64,000 nt of DNA. Source: HGM04593 sp964458275 (GTDB lineage Bacteria > Bacteroidota > Bacteroidia > Bacteroidales > Bacteroidaceae). Positions 8,395 through 17,508 of this stretch are shown piece after piece (position 1 is the stretch's first letter; every line of letters begins with the position of its first letter). The DNA lies in contig CAYWIE010000006.1 in NCBI GenBank assembly GCA_964458275.1, positions 4,423-68,422 on the forward strand. The letters run 5' to 3'. The position numbers were made by a program, and so were the translations under genes. The notes under the pieces were generated by a model. It saw only the letters and a list, made by a program, of their open reading frames with translations. It did no database searches and was not told the DNA's origin.

Positions 8395-10320
8395 ATGGAG
8401 TTTACTATATTTATATTGGCACTTCCGTTGCTCAGTTTTCTGGTGCTCGCCCTTGCGGGCATGAAGATGCCGCATAAAGTGGCAGGAACGATAGGAACAG
8501 TCTCGCTTGCAGCAGTAGCGGTCCTCTCTTATACAGCAGCCGCGCTCTATTTCGGCGCAGGACGAGGCGCAGACGGGCTCTTTCCCACACTCACTCCTTA
8601 CAACTTCACATGGTTGCCGTTTACCGACAATCTGCACATAGACATGGGCATAATGCTCGACCCCATTTCAGTGATGATGCTGATAGTGATAAGCACAGTC
8701 AGTCTGATGGTGCACATCTACTCTTTCGGATATATGAAAGGCGAAAAGGGCTTTCAGCGTTATTACGCTTTCCTGTCGCTTTTCACATTCTCGATGCTGG
8801 GGCTTGTGGTAGCCACAAACATATTCCAGATGTACGTATTCTGGGAACTTGTAGGTGTCTCCTCCTATCTGCTCATAGGCTTCTATTACACCAAGAAAGC
8901 AGCCATTGCAGCCTCTAAAAAGGCATTTATCGTAACACGTTTCGCCGACCTCTTCTTCCTTGTGGGAATACTCTTCTACGGATACTATGCAGGAACATTC
9001 TCCTTTACACCCGATGCAAGGCTGCTTGCTTCGGCTGGAGTGGTGATACCTGTTGCGCTCGGACTCATGTTCATCGGCGGTGCAGGAAAGAGCGCGATGT
9101 TCCCCTTGCACATCTGGCTGCCCGATGCGATGGAGGGTCCCACCCCAGTGTCGGCACTCATACATGCCGCAACGATGGTGGTTGCCGGAGTATATCTTGT
9201 GGCACGCATGTTCCCCTTGTTCATAGGCTATGCTCCCGAAGTGCTGCACATTGTAGCATACGTCGGCGCGTTTACTGCACTCTATGCCGCAGTGGTCGCC
9301 TGTGCTCAGACAGATATAAAGAGGGTGCTTGCCTTCTCGACAATATCGCAGATTGCATTCATGATGGTAGCATTGGGCGTATGTACCTCCGACGACCCTC
9401 ATGATGGCGGCCTCGGCTATATGGCATCAATGTTCCACCTCTTCACCCATGCAATGTTCAAGGGACTGCTCTTCCTCGGCGCAGGCTCCATAATACACGC
9501 CGTACACAGCAACGAGCGCGACCATATGGGTGGTCTCAGGAAATACATGCCCATAACACATATAACATTCCTTATAGCCTGCCTTGCCATAGCCGGCATT
9601 CCACCGTTCAGCGGATTCTTCAGCAAGGACGAGATATTGACGGCATGTTACGACTATTCGCTTGTTATGGGAGTATTCATGAGCGGAGTGGCAGCACTTA
9701 CGGCATTCTATATGTTCCGTCTCTATTATCTTATCTTCTGGGGACACAGTTACTATGAATCACAGCTCGCCTTGTACAAAAAGGGACTGTTGTCAGAAAA
9801 GCCTCATGCGCCCCACGAAGCACCTTTCGCAATGGCAGCCCCGCTTATCATCCTTGCTGTAGTAAGCACATTGGCGGGTTTTATACCGTTCGGCGAATTC
9901 ATAAGCAGCAACGGCCACTCATATGCCATCCATCTTGATACGGCGGTGGCTGTGTCGAGCATACTGCTTGCAGTCTCTGCCATAGCAGTGGCAACAGTCA
10001 TGTATGCAAAAGGCCGCAGCAAGCTTGTGCTCACCGTCAAGGTGCAGAGCCGCAAGTTCCTTCTTGCCGCCTACCATCGCTTCTACATGGACGAACTATG
10101 GCTCTTTGTTACCAAGAAGATAATATTCCGTGGCATTAGCCGCCCCATTGCTTGGTTCGACAAGCATGTAATAGACGGGACAATGGACCTGCTCGCAAAG
10201 GCAACCCAGACAGTCTCATACCGCATACGCCGTTTCCAGAGCGGAAACATACAGTCATACAGCATATACTTCCTGCATGGCGTCATTATACTTGCACTGA
10301 TATTGATATTTCTTGTATAA
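8395..10320 (+). CDS. nuoL: NADH-quinone oxidoreductase subunit L (antiporter-like)
   Basis: 641 residues, the largest membrane subunit, with about 15-16 helices, the Mrp-antiporter core motif PLHIWLPDAMEGPTPVSALIHAATMV, and a long C-terminal amphipathic (piston-like) helix region ending in a further membrane segment. It pumps protons at the far end of the membrane arm. Full length. The following gap to nuoM is 22 bases. Confidence 0.96.
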   Translation: MEFTIFILALPLLSFLVLALAGMKMPHKVAGTIGTVSLAAVAVLSYTAAALYFGAGRGADGLFPTLTPYNFTWLPFTDNLHIDMGIMLDPISVMMLIVISTVSLMVHIYSFGYMKGEKGFQRYYAFLSLFTFSMLGLVVATNIFQMYVFWELVGVSSYLLIGFYYTKKAAIAASKKAFIVTRFADLFFLVGILFYGYYAGTFSFTPDARLLASAGVVIPVALGLMFIGGAGKSAMFPLHIWLPDAMEGPTPVSALIHAATMVVAGVYLVARMFPLFIGYAPEVLHIVAYVGAFTALYAAVVACAQTDIKRVLAFSTISQIAFMMVALGVCTSDDPHDGGLGYMASMFHLFTHAMFKGLLFLGAGSIIHAVHSNERDHMGGLRKYMPITHITFLIACLAIAGIPPFSGFFSKDEILTACYDYSLVMGVFMSGVAALTAFYMFRLYYLIFWGHSYYESQLALYKKGLLSEKPHAPHEAPFAMAAPLIILAVVSTLAGFIPFGEFISSNGHSYAIHLDTAVAVSSILLAVSAIAVATVMYAKGRSKLVLTVKVQSRKFLLAAYHRFYMDELWLFVTKKIIFRGISRPIAWFDKHVIDGTMDLLAKATQTVSYRIRRFQSGNIQSYSIYFLHGVIILALILIFLV

Positions 10321-10342
10321 CCAATAATAAGTATATAGAAAA

Positions 10343-11827
10343 ATGAATATACTTAACCTTTTCATATTGCTGCCCCTTGCAATGCTGCTCGCATTGTGGG
10401 CTGCCCGCAACCTGCGTCAGATACGCAGTGTGATGATTGTCGGCTCGTCGCTTCTGCTGGCGCTTTCCGTCTACCTTACAATAGACTTTGTTTCGCAACG
10501 TGCGGCCGGTGCCGATGCTCCGTTCCTTTATGCCGACTCGTGGCAGTGGTACGCCCCGCTGAATATCTGTTACTCGATAGGTGTTGACGGAATATCAGTG
10601 GCAATGATACTGCTCTCGGCTATAATTGTATTTACCGGAACGTTCGCGTCGTGGAGGCTGCAACCGCTTACAAAAGAGTTCTTCCTCTGGTATGTGCTGT
10701 TGTCGCTCGGAGTGTTCGGCTTCTTCATATCCACCGATATGTTCGCAATGTTCATGTTCTACGAAACAGCGCTTATCCCCATGTATCTGCTCATAGGAGT
10801 GTGGGGCAGCGGCAAGAAGGAATACTCGGCTATGAAGCTGACATTGATGCTCATGGGCGGTTCGGCGTTCCTGCTGATGGGAATTCTGGGAATCTATTTC
10901 GGCAGCGGGGCAACCACAATGAACATCCTCGAAATTGCCGAATTGGGAAATATCCCGGTCAACATACAGTATATATTCTTCCCCTTGACATTCCTCGGTT
11001 TCGGTGTGCTTGGCGCCCTTTTCCCCTTCCATACATGGAGTCCCGACGGTCATGCAAGCGCACCGACCTCAGTCTCTATGCTCCATGCGGGAGTGCTTAT
11101 GAAACTCGGAGGATACGGATGCTTCAGAATAGCGATGTATCTTCTCCCGCAGGCAGCCAACGACCTTGCATGGATATTCATCATACTCACAACCATCAGT
11201 GTGGTATACGGCGCACTCAGTGCAATAAGCCAGACCGACCTCAAGTATATCAACGCATATTCGTCAGTGTCGCACTGCGGCCTGGTGCTTTTTGCCTTGC
11301 TGATGATGACACGTACATCGTGCACCGGCGCTATTCTTCAGATGCTGTCCCACGGACTGATGACTGCACTCTTCTTTGCCCTCATCGGTATGATTTACGG
11401 CCGTACGCACACACGCGACATCCGCGAACTCAGCGGACTTATGAAGATAATGCCCTTCTTGTCTGTGGGTTATATAATCGCAGGACTTGCCAATCTCGGA
11501 CTTCCCGGATTCAGCGGTTTTATAGCCGAAATGACAATATTCGTCGGTTCATTCGAGCAGCCCGACCTCTTCCACCGGTGCGTAACCATAATAGCCTGCA
11601 CAAGTATAGTGATAACCGCAGTGTACATACTCAGAGTGGTGGGCAAAATACTCTATGGAGTGTGCAAGAACGAACACCACCTTGCGCTCAGTGATGCGAC
11701 ATGGGACGAACGCTTTACGGTCATCTGCCTCATAATCTGTGTGGCAGGTCTCGGTGTAGCTCCTATGTGGGTAAGCAACCTCATAGATGGAGGTGTAGGC
11801 AATATCTTCAGTATAATATATCCCTAA
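10343..11827 (+). CDS. nuoM: NADH-quinone oxidoreductase subunit M (antiporter-like)
   Basis: 494 residues, about 14 membrane helices. The antiporter signature PFHTWSPDGHASAPTSVSMLHAGVLMKLGGYG distinguishes NuoM from NuoL and NuoN, as does the glutamate in FYETALIPMYLLIG. Functions as one of three antiporter-like proton-translocating subunits. Co-transcribed with nuoL and nuoN. Confidence 0.96.
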   Translation: MNILNLFILLPLAMLLALWAARNLRQIRSVMIVGSSLLLALSVYLTIDFVSQRAAGADAPFLYADSWQWYAPLNICYSIGVDGISVAMILLSAIIVFTGTFASWRLQPLTKEFFLWYVLLSLGVFGFFISTDMFAMFMFYETALIPMYLLIGVWGSGKKEYSAMKLTLMLMGGSAFLLMGILGIYFGSGATTMNILEIAELGNIPVNIQYIFFPLTFLGFGVLGALFPFHTWSPDGHASAPTSVSMLHAGVLMKLGGYGCFRIAMYLLPQAANDLAWIFIILTTISVVYGALSAISQTDLKYINAYSSVSHCGLVLFALLMMTRTSCTGAILQMLSHGLMTALFFALIGMIYGRTHTRDIRELSGLMKIMPFLSVGYIIAGLANLGLPGFSGFIAEMTIFVGSFEQPDLFHRCVTIIACTSIVITAVYILRVVGKILYGVCKNEHHLALSDATWDERFTVICLIICVAGLGVAPMWVSNLIDGGVGNIFSIIYP

Positions 11828-11838
11828 ACACGAAACAG

Positions 11839-13266
11839 ATGAACTACATACAATTTCTTGAAATGCGCCCTGAGATAAGCCTGTTGGTTGTCTTTGTAGC
11901 GGTGTTTATATACGACCTTTCGGGACGCGGAAAACTGAGACACTATTTTCATCCCGTAACCTGTCTGCTGCTGATGTTGCACACAGCCGTATGTCTGCTC
12001 GACTGCTGTCGCGAGACAGACCTCTTCAGCGGAATGTATTATACATGTCCCATGATAGGTGTTGTGAAGACAATACTTACAGGAGGAACCGTGCTGCTTG
12101 TTATGCAGGCCAACAAATGGCTGCGCAGTGCAAACACCACTCACAAGCAAGGCGAGTTCTACACCCTGCTGTTGAGTACCCTCTTCGGCATGTATATAAT
12201 GATAAGCGCACGCCATTTCCTGCTGTTCTTCATAGGCATGGAACTTGCGTCGTTGCCTCTTGCCTGCCTTGTGGCATTCGATAAATACCGCCATCACTCG
12301 GCTGAAGCGGGAATGAAATATATCCTCACTTCGATGTTCTCTTCGGCTGTGATGATTTATGGAATATCGTTCATCTACGGCACAACAGGCACGCTCTATT
12401 TTGCCGACGTCGCATCAGCTATCACCGGACAGCCTTTGCAGGTGTTCGCCCTTGTGCTCTTCTTTGCCGGATTGGGCTTCAAAATCTCACTTGTGCCTTT
12501 CCATCTGTGGACAGCCGACTCATATCAGGGAGCGCCTACCGTGGTCTCTTCATACCTTTCGGTGATTTCAAAAGGAGCGGCGGCATTTACCTTGATGGTC
12601 ATACTGATACAGGTGTTTGCTCCAATGATAGAGTATTGGCAGATAATAATATATATACTCACAGTGCTTAGTATCACCGTTGCCAACCTGTTTGCTATCC
12701 GTCAGACCGACCTTAAGCGCTTCATGGCATTCAGCAGCATATCTCAGGCGGGATACATAATGCTTGCCGTCATCGGCGGAACAAAGGAGGGAATGAGCTC
12801 GCTCGTCTATTATCTGCTTGTCTATATCTTTGCCAATCTCGCAGTCTTCGGCATAATAGAGACAATAGAACACCGTACACGCTCGAATGTGTCGCGCGAC
12901 GACTGCAACGGCCTCTACAAGACAAACCCCAAGTTGGCACTGCTTATGACGCTTGCCCTCTTCTCGCTTGCGGGAATACCGCCCTTTGCAGGCTTCTTCA
13001 GCAAGTTCTTTGTCTTTATGAGTGCGTTCAAGTCAGGTTTTTGGGTGCTTGTCTTCATAGCCCTCATAAATACCGTGATATCACTGTATTACTATCTGCT
13101 GGTAGTCAAGGCTATGTATATTACCCCCAACGACAATCCTATACCGTATTTCGCCAGCAGCAAATATTCGCGGTTGAGCTTTGTCGTCTGTCTTGCAGGT
13201 ATAATACTGTTGGGCATTTGCAGTTTCATCTTCGAGGAGATAGATAAACTCTCTTTCGGAATGTAG
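11839..13266 (+). CDS. nuoN: NADH-quinone oxidoreductase subunit N (antiporter-like)
   Basis: 475 residues from the ATG at 11839, 11 bases after the nuoM stop. The reading frame stays open upstream to 11701 inside nuoM, but that extension is polar and atypical, so the internal ATG is preferred. The core motif PFHLWTADSYQGAPTVVSSYLSVISKGAA and about 14 membrane helices identify NuoN. It is the last gene of the operon and is followed by a strong terminator at 13285. Confidence 0.95.
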   Translation: MNYIQFLEMRPEISLLVVFVAVFIYDLSGRGKLRHYFHPVTCLLLMLHTAVCLLDCCRETDLFSGMYYTCPMIGVVKTILTGGTVLLVMQANKWLRSANTTHKQGEFYTLLLSTLFGMYIMISARHFLLFFIGMELASLPLACLVAFDKYRHHSAEAGMKYILTSMFSSAVMIYGISFIYGTTGTLYFADVASAITGQPLQVFALVLFFAGLGFKISLVPFHLWTADSYQGAPTVVSSYLSVISKGAAAFTLMVILIQVFAPMIEYWQIIIYILTVLSITVANLFAIRQTDLKRFMAFSSISQAGYIMLAVIGGTKEGMSSLVYYLLVYIFANLAVFGIIETIEHRTRSNVSRDDCNGLYKTNPKLALLMTLALFSLAGIPPFAGFFSKFFVFMSAFKSGFWVLVFIALINTVISLYYYLLVVKAMYITPNDNPIPYFASSKYSRLSFVVCLAGIILLGICSFIFEEIDKLSFGM

Positions 13267-13284
13267 TTTGCTGCTTCTTAATAT

Positions 13285-13319
13285 AGCGGGATTGCAATCT
13301 CATTGCAATCCCGCTTTTC
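13285..13319 (+). terminator. Terminator of the nuo operon
   Basis: Perfect 14-base arms AGCGGGATTGCAAT (13285-13298) and ATTGCAATCCCGCT (13302-13315) with a 3-base loop, followed by TTTTC. Confidence 0.85.
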
Positions 13320-13358
13320 GGTTGATAAATCAAATATAAGGCAAATTTTCGAGTAAAA

Positions 13359-13390
13359 TTGGCACATCTTATTTATTATGTGTAAATTTG
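13359..13390 (+). promoter_or_regulatory. Bacteroidetes-type promoter of ilvE
   Basis: TTGG at 13359-13362 and TAAATTTG at 13383-13390 are separated by 20 bases, close to the -33/-7 consensus arrangement. The ilvE start codon is about 60 bases downstream. Confidence 0.65.
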
Positions 13391-13451
13391 CAGGCTGAGC
13401 GCGAAATGTCAACGCGCAACAACCTTAAGAATATTAAAACCAAATAACGAT

Positions 13452-14474
13452 ATGAAAAATATTGATTGGTCGGATCTCGGATTCGGCTACATAAGAACAA
13501 ATTACAATGTTCGTTGCCGCTATCGCAACGGACAATGGGGTGAAATGGAAATATGCAGCGAGGAGACACTCAACATCCACATGGCTGCAACCTGTCTGCA
13601 TTATGGTCAGGAGGCATTCGAAGGCCTCAAGGCTTTCCGCTGCAAGGATGGCAAAGTGCGTATCTTCCGTCTCGAAGCCAATGCCGAGCGTTTGCAGAGC
13701 ACATGCGACGGAATCCTCATGCCGCAGGTAAGCACAGAGATGTTCCGCGAAATGGTTTGCAAGGTTGTGTCTCTCAACAGCGAGTTCATTCCTCCCTATG
13801 AGAGCGGAGCATCGCTCTACATCCGTCCTCTGCTCATAGGTGTAGGGGCGCAGGTAGGCGTGCATCCCACAGACGAGTATCTGTTCGTTATTTTTGTAAC
13901 TCCGGTAGGTCCTTACTTCAAGGGCGGCTTCTCTACAAATCCCTATGTCATCATCCGTGAATTCGACCGTTCGGCGCCTCTCGGTACAGGCCGTTACAAG
14001 GTGGGCGGCAACTACGCTGCAAGCCTCAAGGCAAACCAGCTGGCACACGAAAAAGGCTATTCATGCGAGTTCTATCTCGATGCGAAGGAGAAGAAGTACA
14101 TCGACGAGTGCGGTGCAGCCAACTTCTTCGGAATCAGAGACAATCACTACATCACTCCTAAGTCTACATCAATCCTTCCCTCAATCACCAACCGTAGCCT
14201 TATGCAGATTGCCGAGGATATGGGCATGATAGTAGAGCAGCGCGCAATACCCGAAGAGGAACTCAGTACATTTGAAGAGGCAGGAGCATGCGGTACAGCT
14301 GCTGTGATTTCACCTATCGAGCGCATCGACGACCTCGAAAAGGGTACATCATACGTGTTTGCAAAGGATGGCAAGCCCGGTCCCGTATGTACCGCCCTCT
14401 ACAACAAGCTGCGTGCAATACAGTATGGCGACGAGCCCGATACACACGGCTGGGTTACAGTACTTGACATTTGA
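13452..14474 (+). CDS. ilvE: Branched-chain amino acid aminotransferase (class IV PLP enzyme)
   Basis: 340 residues of the fold-type IV aminotransferase family, of the longer (BCAT type II) form. It catalyses the last step of leucine, isoleucine and valine synthesis with glutamate as amino donor. The PLP-binding lysine is K183 in GTGRYKVGGNYAAS. The motifs YGQEAFEGLKAFR (51-63), SLYIRPLLIG (121-130) and the C-terminal GTAAVISPIE are typical. It has its own promoter and no other ilv or leu genes beside it, so it is probably a stand-alone transcription unit. Confidence 0.94.
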   Translation: MKNIDWSDLGFGYIRTNYNVRCRYRNGQWGEMEICSEETLNIHMAATCLHYGQEAFEGLKAFRCKDGKVRIFRLEANAERLQSTCDGILMPQVSTEMFREMVCKVVSLNSEFIPPYESGASLYIRPLLIGVGAQVGVHPTDEYLFVIFVTPVGPYFKGGFSTNPYVIIREFDRSAPLGTGRYKVGGNYAASLKANQLAHEKGYSCEFYLDAKEKKYIDECGAANFFGIRDNHYITPKSTSILPSITNRSLMQIAEDMGMIVEQRAIPEEELSTFEEAGACGTAAVISPIERIDDLEKGTSYVFAKDGKPGPVCTALYNKLRAIQYGDEPDTHGWVTVLDI

Positions 14475-14567
14475 TGACAGGTGAAAGCAAAAATGGCCGA
14501 ATAAGAAACCGAAGCCGGTTCGTAACGATAAAATTATATTTCAATAAAATTTAAATAGCTTCTAAAT

Positions 14568-15326
14568 ATGGGCAAAGGAAAATTGCAGAAGTTCGCCGAT
14601 ATGCGCGAATATCCCAATGTGGTGGAGCATCATTTTTCAATAGCCGATGCAACCCCTTTCCCTATGCGTGGCAATTGGGGAAAAGATTTTTTCGGTAACG
14701 ACAATCCTATTGTGATAGAACTCGGCTGCGGCAGGGGGGAATATACCGTAGGGCTTGCACGCCGTTATCCCGACAAGAACTTCATAGGCGTTGACATAAA
14801 GGGTGCGCGTATGTGGACCGGTGCTACAGAGGCTATACGCGACGGACTGAAGAATGTAGGTTTCCTGCGTACAAACATAGAGATAATCGACCATTTCTTT
14901 GCTCCCGGTGAAGTGAGCGAAATATGGCTTACTTTCCCCGATCCGCAGATGAAAAAGTACACAAAGCGTCTGACATCATCGCTCTTCCTCAACCGCTACC
15001 GCAACATAATGGCCCCCGATGGCATTGTGCATCTGAAGTGCGACAGCAATTTCATGTTCACATATACACGTTACATTACAGAAGTGAACAAATTGCCGGT
15101 GCTCTCATGCAACGAAGACATATATGTCGACGGTGAGGCAGAAGAACCACTCGACATAAAGACCTACTACGAACAGCAGTGGCTGTCGCGCGGCATAACC
15201 ATAAAATACATATCATTCCGTCTGCCTGCCGATGGCGGGCTTGTCGAACCCGATGTGGAGATAGAGCTCGACAGCTATCGCAGCTACAACCGCAGCAAGC
15301 GGAGCGGATTGCAAACAAGTAAATGA
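14568..15326 (+). CDS. trmB: tRNA (guanine-46-N7)-methyltransferase
   Basis: 252 residues, class I SAM-dependent methyltransferase that makes m7G46 in the tRNA variable loop. The SAM-binding motif is ELGCGRGEY (51-59), and the family signature TFPDPQMKK with following basic residues spans 122-130, next to the KRLTSSLF segment. The N-terminal 40 residues and C-terminal tail are slightly longer than in enteric TrmB. The gene overlaps the next one by ATGA (15323-15326), implying translational coupling with the Dabb protein. Confidence 0.93.
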   Translation: MGKGKLQKFADMREYPNVVEHHFSIADATPFPMRGNWGKDFFGNDNPIVIELGCGRGEYTVGLARRYPDKNFIGVDIKGARMWTGATEAIRDGLKNVGFLRTNIEIIDHFFAPGEVSEIWLTFPDPQMKKYTKRLTSSLFLNRYRNIMAPDGIVHLKCDSNFMFTYTRYITEVNKLPVLSCNEDIYVDGEAEEPLDIKTYYEQQWLSRGITIKYISFRLPADGGLVEPDVEIELDSYRSYNRSKRSGLQTSK

Positions 15327-15631
15327 CCATGCTGAAACATATAGTAATGTGGCGCTTCAAGGAAGGTGCCGAAAGTAAAAGCCGCACAGAGCACGCACAG
15401 TGGATGAAAGAGCATCTCGAAGCTCTTGTCGGTGTTGTCCCCGAAATACGTTCGCTCGAAGTAGGAGTTAATATAAACCCGTCTGAGGCTGCATACGATG
15501 CAGTGCTGGTATCTGAATTCGACAGCTTTGAGGCAATGCAACGCTATCAGGTGCACCCTGCACATCTTGAGGTTGCGGCATATTGTAAAACAGTTAGCGA
15601 GAGCCGCACGGCTGTCGATTACGAATTTTAA
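15323..15631 (+). CDS. Dabb-family (stress-responsive alpha/beta barrel) protein
   Basis: 102 residues. The opening MLKHIVMWRFKE and the alternating beta-strand and helix pattern match the Dabb domain, a dimeric ferredoxin-like barrel. Members include enzymes and proteins of unknown role, so no reaction is assigned. The ATG at 15323 overlaps the trmB stop; an alternative ATG two codons on (15329) would remove only MT. The stop is 8 bases before mrp, so trmB, this gene and mrp form one operon. Confidence 0.8.
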   Translation: MTMLKHIVMWRFKEGAESKSRTEHAQWMKEHLEALVGVVPEIRSLEVGVNINPSEAAYDAVLVSEFDSFEAMQRYQVHPAHLEVAAYCKTVSESRTAVDYEF

Positions 15632-15639
15632 GAAAACGA

Positions 15640-16746
15640 ATGGCATTATATCCCAAACTTATACTCGAAGCACTCGAAAAGGTGCGCTATCCCGGCAACG
15701 GCAAGAATCTTGTAGAGGCTGACATGGTCGACGACAATATACGTATCGACGGCAACAAAGTGAGTTTCTCGCTGATATTCGAAAAACCAACCGATCCTTT
15801 TATCCGCTCAGTGGTAAAGTCGGCAGAGACAGCCATCCTTACATACGTAGGGCAGGATGTGGAAATTGTAGGCAACATCAGCGTAGTCAGTCGTCAGCAG
15901 GCACGTCCCGAAGTCGGAAAATTTCTCCCGCAGGTCAAGAACGTGATAGCAATCTCATCGGGAAAGGGTGGAGTAGGAAAGTCTACTGTCTCGTCCAATC
16001 TTGCAATAGCACTTGCTCGTCTCGGATATAAAGTAGGTCTGCTGGATGCCGATATATTCGGTCCTTCGATACCCAAGATGTTCAAAGTGGAGGATGCACG
16101 TCCCTATAGCGAATTCAAAGATGGCCGCGACCTTATAATCCCTATAGAGAAGTATGGAGTAAAACTGCTCTCGATAGGCTTTTTTGTCGACTCCGAACAA
16201 GCGGTGCTCTGGCGCGGCGGAATGGCAAGCAATGCCCTGAAGCAGCTTATTGCAGATGCCGATTGGGGCGACCTCGACTACTTCCTGATAGACCTACCTC
16301 CCGGTACCAGCGACATTCATTTGACAATCGTTCAGAGCCTGGCGCTTACAGGAGCTGTGGTGGTAACCACTCCACAGGCTGTGTCGTTGGCGGCGGCTGT
16401 CAAGGGTATGAATATGTTTATGAACGATAAGGTAAACGTGCCTATTCTCGGTCTTATAGAGAACATGGCATGGTTCACCCCTGCCGAACTTCCCGAAAAC
16501 CGTTATTATATTTTCGGTCGCGAAGGTGGAGTGAAGGTTGCAGAACAATACGGGATTCCGGTATTAGGTCAGATTCCTCTTGTTCAGGCAATATGCGAGT
16601 GCAGCGACAATGGAGAGCCTGTGGCTTTGCGCCCCGAAACTCCCGATGGACAAGCGTTCCTGCGTCTTGCAGCTTCGCTTGCCTACCACACGGAGCGCAG
16701 GAATGACGAACAGGAACCGACCAGAATAGTGGAGATACACGGCTAA
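15640..16746 (+). CDS. mrp: Mrp/NBP35-family P-loop ATPase (iron-sulfur cluster carrier)
   Basis: 368 residues: an N-terminal MIP18/DUF59-like domain (about 1-85), then a SIMIBI ATPase domain with the deviant Walker A GKGGVGKS (108-115). The family carries or inserts Fe-S clusters. The region where many Mrp proteins carry a CxxC cluster-bridging motif reads MAWFTPAELPENRYYIFG and has no cysteine, a variant that also seems usual in relatives from this phylum. It is the last gene of the trmB operon and is followed by a perfect hairpin at 16744. Confidence 0.9.
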   Translation: MALYPKLILEALEKVRYPGNGKNLVEADMVDDNIRIDGNKVSFSLIFEKPTDPFIRSVVKSAETAILTYVGQDVEIVGNISVVSRQQARPEVGKFLPQVKNVIAISSGKGGVGKSTVSSNLAIALARLGYKVGLLDADIFGPSIPKMFKVEDARPYSEFKDGRDLIIPIEKYGVKLLSIGFFVDSEQAVLWRGGMASNALKQLIADADWGDLDYFLIDLPPGTSDIHLTIVQSLALTGAVVVTTPQAVSLAAAVKGMNMFMNDKVNVPILGLIENMAWFTPAELPENRYYIFGREGGVKVAEQYGIPVLGQIPLVQAICECSDNGEPVALRPETPDGQAFLRLAASLAYHTERRNDEQEPTRIVEIHG

Positions 16747-16793
16747 ACACAAGAAGAGAATGTTGTCAAAACAACATTCTCTTCTTGTGTTTA
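16744..16793. terminator. Bidirectional terminator between mrp and the radical SAM gene
   Basis: Perfect 23-base arms (16744-16766 and 16771-16793) around the loop CAAA. It lies between convergent genes and has T-rich flanks in both directions. Confidence 0.85.
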
Positions 16794-16819
16794 ATCCTCG
16801 TGCTTCGGCCGAGAATGGC

Positions 16820-17503
16820 TTATCCGACACCGAGGTCGGTATTGCCGATAAGAACCTCAGCCTTGTCAGAGTGCAAAAGATGGGGATAGAGCTCTGCCAT
16901 AAAGCGATTGGCAAGCGCTTCATCACGCTTTAGCTCTGTGCCGTTGTTGCAAAACAGATTTACGCTGAAATATTCGAAATGGCGTTCGGCTATATCAATA
17001 TCATTGGCAATGCGTTCGAATTTCTCGCCCTCAGTGCAGCACAACAGGCATACGCCCTGGAAATAACGCGCAACGTCAACTGCTGTAACGGTATCCGAGA
17101 CTCCCTTGTTCCATAGTTTGCGCTGCGTGCTGTCGAAACTCTCTATTCCGCATCTGAATTTCACTGTAGCCGGAGCAAACAGTGCAGCGAAATCCTGCAA
17201 CCGATGGCGATACATGTAATGCGCTTCGAACCATAAGGTGTGAATCTTCTTTTCGGCAACAATCTTTTTTATCAGCTCCAATGTCTTCTCGTCCAGTTCC
17301 ATTGCTGACCCTGAATTTATAACGTCCAGCACCCCGTAACAGCCTGTTACCCGATTCAGAACGTCGCTGTTGGTTTTGAACGGATTGTCGCTTACATCGT
17401 TGTGATAATCACAAAAGGTGCATTTTCCCCATCGGCATCCCGCACCTTGCAAAAGCACGAATTCGCGCGGCAATTTTGTGTGTATTACAGAATATCTCTC
17501 CAT
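16820..17503 (-). CDS. Small radical SAM protein, possibly queuine lyase-like
   Basis: 227 residues from the start at 17503. The segment GCRWGKCTFCDYH holds C23, C28 and C31, a CX4CX2C arrangement instead of the usual CX3CX2C, with an aromatic before the last cysteine as in radical SAM enzymes. Further on, NSGSAMELD, WFEAHY and FRCGIESFD fit the strand-end motifs of a (partial) TIM barrel. It sits 5 bases downstream of a YhhQ-type queuosine-precursor transporter. Radical SAM enzymes acting with queuosine salvage (QueL, which releases preQ1 from queuine) are known from gut bacteria, so a salvage role is a reasonable hypothesis, not a demonstration. An earlier start at 17545 would overlap the transporter by 37 bases and is less likely. 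Confidence 0.7.
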   Translation of the reverse strand: MERYSVIHTKLPREFVLLQGAGCRWGKCTFCDYHNDVSDNPFKTNSDVLNRVTGCYGVLDVINSGSAMELDEKTLELIKKIVAEKKIHTLWFEAHYMYRHRLQDFAALFAPATVKFRCGIESFDSTQRKLWNKGVSDTVTAVDVARYFQGVCLLCCTEGEKFERIANDIDIAERHFEYFSVNLFCNNGTELKRDEALANRFMAELYPHLLHSDKAEVLIGNTDLGVG

Positions 17504-17508
17504 CCTGA

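Noticed and set aside
10651..11694. Long plus-strand ORF of 347 residues inside nuoM
   Set aside because: It is a shifted frame of nuoM, rich in Arg, His and Cys, with no recognisable domain, while the nuoM frame is clearly conserved.
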